Origin: Rhododendron vialii
Taxonomy: Eukaryota; Streptophyta; Magnoliopsida; Ericales; Ericaceae
Assembly: GCF_030253575.1 (NCBI RefSeq)
Contig: NC_080557.1
Span: forward strand, 48,219,501 to 48,283,500
Length of the DNA: 64,000 nucleotides
Direction of reading: 5' to 3'
Part shown: one piece after another, positions 58,911-64,000 of the stretch
How positions within the stretch are numbered: position 1 is the stretch's first letter
Layout of the letters: the number at the start of each line of letters is the position of its first letter
The notes under the pieces: model-generated
Databases searched by the model: none
Told to the model about the DNA's origin: nothing
Seen by the model: only the letters and a program-made list of their open reading frames with translations
Position numbers and translations under genes: made by a program

Positions 58911-60437
58911 TCGTGTTGCCAAAATCACAATGTTGCGCCCCAATTTTTACCGGCGGTCGCCCAACCCACTTTTTCGGGCAAAAAGGCAACGCTTCCAAAA
59001 TCATGACTTTTAAATGCGACAATTGTGAATTTTGAGTTTGTAGCTGTGACTTAGATTGTTGTTTGAAAATAGAGTCGCCACCTAACATTGAGTTCGGGTG
59101 TGTCAGGTCACCCATTAAAACTGTTTTGCGAAGAAAACTATTTTAACTCTTTTTTTATATTATCGTTTGAGCAAATTCTTCTTTCAAACATGGCTTGTAA
59201 TTGACTCCCATTCGAGGGTTTGCGAAAACAAAGATAGATTCGGGGATTTACTATTACATGGGGGGAAGGTGTGAGGCACCCCACATCGTCCTCTCAGTAG
59301 TTAATTTTCAAAGTTGGTCTTTTTCGAGTAATAATCCTTGGCAAATAAATAAAATATAAAATGCGTACAATTGAGCTATTGATTGATTAAATGACCTTCG
59401 GTCCTCTTTTCGTGTTTAAGGCTTGTGGAAACCTAGAATCACTGGGACTCAATTGTGGCTACATTATCACGACAAAAGGTCACTAGGTACTTTTAAGTTT
59501 CAACGCCATCTTTATATACACGAAAAGAGCACCTTGGTTATTCAATTCAATACAACAATCTTCTTTTCATTTATACCAAAATAAGGGTGCAAAACAGTAA
59601 TCCGAACATTGCAACCTTATTTTCGGTTTTAAGTGAAAAGAACATTGTTGTGTTATTAATCTAAGTAACAAAAAACAATTGAGTTGAACTGAAAATTTGA
59701 ATTGAAAGGGGGAAATACCCTTGCGTAGGATTACATCTTTCTCACCTTGTGTGATGGATTTTTATAGAGGTGTGCTCAGAAATTAAACTAGACAAAAATA
59801 TAACTAAAAACAGCACATAATTTGATTCGTACTTATTTTTAGTTATATAATTGTTGTCGTGTAATTCTGACATATGATGAACTTGTGTGAATCAGGTATT
59901 TTTCCTTGAACCTAAACTAAGAGGACTTCGGCCTCAGAAATTTGGAGAGATACGTTTTTTGGTTTTTTTGACTGTGGAGACAGAAAGCTCTTTTTTTTTT
60001 TCTTTTTTTTTTTTTTTATAGGTTTTGGAGTGGAATTTGGTTTTGGTTTTCTTTCTGGAGAAACAAGGAGGTTAATTTTATGTGGGTGAGAAGATGAGAA
60101 ATTTGCTCTCGGCCATTTGGCTTGGGATGAAAAGAGAGAGAGAGAGAGGTATTTGGTTTTGGACTGTGAGAGAGAGCTTTGGCTTCTTTTCTTTCTTTTT
60201 TGATCCCGTCAGTGAAGCCAAGGTTGGCTTTTATAGGCCAAATCAGCTGACAAAGGCCTACTGCAATATTCGTCCCGATCCACAAGAACTCTTGGCCAAT
60301 TCACATGTTCGATTGGGGCCGAACACAGTCAAAATTTTTGTTCTGACGCGGAGATAAATATGGTAAAATTTGGGTCGTCCAATGTTAGCTCCAAACTTTG
60401 AATTTGCGAGTGATTGGCCAAAATTGGGTGTCAACCC
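58911..60437. mobile_element. LTR retrotransposon fossil (probable solo LTR, Ty3/gypsy Tat/Ogre-like)
   Basis: The left part carries GCGCCCCAATTTTTACCGG, AGAGTCGCCACCTAACATTG, GTGTGTCAGGTCACCC and GGGGGGAAGGTGTGAGGCAC. These phrases are, from memory, typical of long terminal repeats of plant Tat/Ogre-type gypsy elements. The right limit is near GTGTCAACCCACA (about 60437). No gag or pol sequence is present, so a solo LTR of about 1.5 kb is the simplest reading. It looks degraded and old. Family and limits are tentative. Confidence 0.5.
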
Positions 60438-60499
60438 ACAATAAAGACCTCGCCTAGAAAAAGACCTTGCGTCTGTCTGTCTGGATAACAATAATAGTA

Positions 60500-60790
60500 G
60501 AAATTTTATATCCATCTCAAAGTTAATTGGCGATGAGTGGAGAGATTCAAATGTTATTAAGTGATCATTTATTTTACTCCTAAGCAATGTGAGATTCATT
60601 TCCTTAACATCCCCTTACGTGCAGTCGCGTTTGAGGTCTGTCACGTGTGACCATTTTTTGGGTCCTATCATCGTGCAGCCTTTTCGCTGATCTGTCATCA
60701 CGGGTGTGAATTTTAAAATGTTTATAAAATATTAGATGGAACGGACCCGCTCTAATACCATATATGTCAAAGCCAATTGATAATGAGCAA
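60500..60790. repeat. Non-coding repeat just upstream of MHX with direct end repeats
   Basis: TCAAAGTTAATTGGCGATGA at 60516-60535 recurs as TCAAAGCCAATTGATAATGA at 60767-60786, in direct orientation. Between them are AAGCAATGTGAGATTCA, CATCCCCTTACGTGCAG and GCTCTAATACCATAT, phrases common in a widespread class of plant repeats. It overlaps the presumed MHX leader. Confidence 0.5.
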
Positions 60791-60952
60791 GAGTTACATC
60801 ACAAAGAGTTTAATACTCCACTACTATGGGATCCAATAGATTCCACGAAAATCGAAATCCAATTTGAGGCCAAGTCGGTCGTCGTAACTTGCGTCAATCT
60901 AGATACCTACCGGCGATCCTCACATTTCGCCGCCGCCGTCCCCTGCTCTCTG

Positions 60953-61080
60953 GTACGTCGGTCGGTCGGCCCATTAATCCTATTCTTTTCTTCGCGACAT
61001 TTCTTGGAATCGACCTGTATAATCTACTTTTCGTGGCTTATTTGTTTTACTCCTTGGTTCGCTGCTAATTCTTTTACCAG
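60953..61080 (+). other. Probable leader intron of MHX
   Basis: Strong donor CTG|GTACGT and acceptor TTCTTTTACCAG|G enclose 128 bp. Arabidopsis MHX is known to have a leader intron and regulatory upstream ORF; this is inferred to be the counterpart by position and splice-site quality. Confidence 0.55.
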
Positions 61081-61149
61081 GTACGCAACTACTACTTCAC
61101 AATGACTGATTCTGTGATTCTAAAATTCGGAATGCATACTAATACGACG

Positions 61150-63896
61150 ATGGCCTCCGTCCGTAACCATTCTGCTGAGAGCACATCTATTTCCAATGTC
61201 TTATGCCAAGACTACTTCATTTTTCCGGGTGAAACTGCCCTTGGGGATGGATTCCGGGCCTTTCTGTATTTTCTTGGTCTAGCTTATTGTTTCATCGGAT
61301 TATCAGCTATAACTGCGCGGTTCTTCCGGTCTATGGAAGCTGTTGTTAAGCATAGCCGGACTGTGGTGGAGATAGATCCTTTGACAAATAGTGAGGAGGT
61401 TAGACAAGAAAAGGTGTGGAATTACACAATTGCCGACATCACTCTGTTGGCGTTTGGGACTAGCTTCCCCCAAATCTCTTTGGCTACCATTGACGCCATA
61501 CGAAACATTGGGAACTTGTATGCTGGAGGTTTGTTATTTCATTCTTGCTCTCACTTTATTGATTTGATATTCAAGCATAGAGATGAATTTTGCTTATCTT
61601 CAAGGTGTAAGATTGGAAAAAGGTGCTTATGTTGTTGGACAGTTGGACTACTTGTGATTGCATTGTACTTGCGTTTATTCTATGCCAGCTGACTTTTCTA
61701 TTGTCCTCAAAGTTAAATAGCAGTAGTGTAATGATGATATTAATCTGTCCAATTGTTTTTGTTACTTCACTTTTAATATTGAAGCATAGTTAATGAAGAT
61801 GATTTAACCACTTACTGTCTTGTATTGATGCAAATCTACTTGTCTACATGGCATGGTCATGTAATGATGTTAGCTAATCCGGCTGAATTTCTGTACATCA
61901 CTACATGGTCGTCTGATTGTTCAGATGTCTTAGTGTAGCAATCCGTGACTGTTTACTCAGTACATAATTCAAAGTGGATTTGAGTACATGTGTGCTTCTT
62001 ACGAAAGATATGACTTCAAGATGTCAACCAAGGTTTTAAATTTGTTATTGGTACATTCGAGTACCAGACCTATGTAACATGGATCTTTTTCTTGAGAAAA
62101 CAATGGTTGGAGTACACAATCTTGCGATAGAGAGTTAACACGTTTGTTGCAAGTTAACTCTTGAATTTAAGTTTTATCGCTGAGTGCAGTTATTAGCATA
62201 TCTTATTCAGAAGAAGACTATGGGTGATTCACATACTGTTATGCTTTCCGGAAACTAGAATAGTATGGCAAATTTGTGTTAACTCACAATTGTGAAAGTA
62301 GTCTAACAATTTATTTGCGGAGAATTTCTAGGAAAAAAAAAAGCTGTTAAGGTCTTAAGTGTATTGAAGAAAGGTGGAAAAACTTCCAGCGACACCCTCA
62401 ATAAACAAGGAAGCAGCCCTGCTGGGCTACTTAGGTTTGTATGAATTATGTAGGAACACAAGGTTATGTAACTGATTGAGCCGTAAACGTAACCCCGGTT
62501 GCATATTTATGTGATTTCAAAGATAAGCGAAAGAGCTTCCACACACACACCCTAATTGCACACTCGTACCAAAGCAGCCTACATTTGCTTGTTCACACAT
62601 AAGTAAAAACAGAAGGTTCCATATTACCTGTTATGTTTTCAAGTTTTGGTTAATAATGTGAACGTAATCTTCTTTCTGTCTGCATGTTTTGGTGATTGCT
62701 CAGTGAGTAGTTGTGTCTTGATGCTTTGCTTTCAGTTAGCACGACTATTTTTATGTAAATTGATCGTTCTGAAATTAATACTTGGTTGCTAACTTGATTA
62801 CTTCTGGGAACATTTGCATGCTACTTTTATGTTTTGCTTACAATCTACATGCAACTAGTTAAAGAGCTTACCTTTAGGTATTAAGTTTACGTGTATTTCC
62901 AGATATTAAAATCCACTTGATTAGCAGGTTTGGGTCCTGGAACACTTGTGGGTTCTGCTGCATTCGACCTATTTCCCATCCATGCTGTTTGTGTGGTGGT
63001 ACCAAAAGCTGGAGAGTTGAAAAAGATATCGGATTTAGGAGTATGGCTAGTGGAGCTTTTTTGGTCCTTTTGGGCTTACATATGGTTATACATTATCATA
63101 GAGGTGATATTTCATATCTGTTCTCCCGAGTAAGCCATCTTAGTTTCACCCACTGTTTGTTTTTATTCTAGAATATTGTAGAACATTCCAGGTGCTCGAC
63201 ACTATATTTCGATTCAGTAACAACATGGTGCTTGACACTACATGTCCATTCAATAACCACCATATCACGACTCATGATAGAAATCAAGTCCCGACTTTGG
63301 GAGCTCTCCTTGGAAGAAAATATGGATAATGGAGTGCACTCCCATTGAGAGAACTGATGGACACAAATAACCAAAGGTTTCTGACTTTCTGTGAAGTGAG
63401 CTAACTCGTCGCTATATACATTTTCCAGCTCTACGATCTCGAAATGATCTTGCTAATGTCTTCCTTTAAACGCTTCTTAAATCATTACCAGAAGTCAATA
63501 TTTAGTTTCCCGTGTAGATTTTTCTCTGCATTCAACATATATGTGTATAGTATAACTGCAAATGGTTTTATCTTCTACAAATGTTGCATGAACTACCTAA
63601 TAGAAACAAGTTAATCAGTTCTTTTAATGGACTCATCTGCTATTGATATTTTCATTCCCTTGCACTCGCCATTTAAAGCCCAAAAATTTTGAACACAAAA
63701 TGAGGACACCCTAATTTTTCTTACTGTAGCTGCTCTATCAACAAGTTAGGAATGAAAAGGTTATCCTTGTTTTGCAGGTGTGGACTCCAAACATTGTTAC
63801 CTTGTGGGAATCCTTATTGACAGTGCTCCAGTTTGGGTTACTGCTGATGCATGCTTATGCTCAGGACAAGCGTTGGCCCTATTTGTCTCTTCCTAT
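61150..63896 (+). CDS. MHX: Vacuolar Mg2+/H+ (Zn2+) exchanger MHX, N-terminal part (3' end outside window)
   Basis: Tonoplast antiporter of the Ca2+/cation exchanger superfamily that moves Mg2+ and Zn2+ into the vacuole in exchange for protons. Exons visible: 61150-61528, 62928-63103, 63778-63896, the last ending in phase before donor GTATGA. They give 224 residues of a family of about 540. The N-terminus [13 protein letters not shown] resembles Arabidopsis MHX. Then come TM1 with [42 protein letters not shown] carrying the alpha-1 repeat [26 protein letters not shown], a [14 protein letters not shown] loop and [15 protein letters not shown]. In-frame upstream ATGs at 61132 and 61102 are alternatives. 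The large cytosolic loop and alpha-2 repeat lie beyond the window. No lesion in the visible part. Confidence 0.93.
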
Positions 63897-64000
63897 GTAT
63901 GATTTAAGTTGCTTGTGTTTATTTTTTTGCTTACGTGTGCATTGCACGCATATTTGTTCATGCATCACTGGCTAAGATTCTTGGTAAAAGAATTGATGTG

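Noticed and set aside
1-64000. CRISPR arrays, operons, prokaryotic mobile elements
   Set aside because: The window is plant nuclear DNA with spliced genes; regularly spaced repeats seen (22.8-23.1 kb) are an imperfect minisatellite, not spacer-separated repeats.

Overview
This is plant nuclear DNA from a eudicot. Genes are intron-rich with canonical GT-AG sites plus one AT-AC intron. Intergenic DNA is AT-rich and full of miniature transposons, SINEs and GA/CT microsatellites. The encoded proteins are clear orthologues of Arabidopsis proteins. The species cannot be fixed from sequence alone; a woody asterid would fit, but that is a guess.

Layout, left to right. 978-10247 (+): the 3' part of a DExH-box RNA helicase with two CCCH zinc fingers (DExH8 type); its 5' end lies outside the window. 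13559-15889 (+): a two-exon gene of a conserved plant family of unknown function. 17858-20084 (-): an intron-bearing, broken copy of Peter Pan (PPAN, Brix domain). 20.1-27.5 kb: no gene seen, many repeats. 27549-33717 (+): membrane-anchored UDP-glucuronate decarboxylase (UXS) with a U12-type AT-AC intron. 35182-37477 (-): spliceosomal SmD2. 39484-43669 (-): monoacylglycerol-lipase-like alpha/beta hydrolase. 48098-51334 (-): outer envelope pore protein OEP16-4. 54162-57859 (+): a SWEET sugar transporter of the SWEET16/17 kind. 61150 to the right edge (+): the N-terminal part of the vacuolar Mg2+/H+ exchanger MHX, cut by the window end.

The order helicase - UXS - SmD2 - hydrolase - OEP16-4 - MHX recalls, from memory, the Arabidopsis blocks around At2g47600-At2g47680 and At3g62830-At3g62880, so this looks like an ancient collinear segment. 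The 13.6 kb gene, the PPAN copy and the SWEET gene appear to be extra relative to it. These genes are individually transcribed and do not form a pathway or operon.

The accessory content is largely mobile DNA: Mutator-like foldback MITEs with 9-10 bp target duplications, hAT-like elements with 8 bp duplications, Stowaway MITEs, Au-like SINEs and LTR-element fossils. I found no clearly new biological system. The points most worth checking are the AT-AC intron, the PPAN pseudogene, CT microsatellites abutting 5' splice sites, a foldback MITE forming the proximal SWEET promoter, and an in-frame repeat-derived upstream ORF on MHX.
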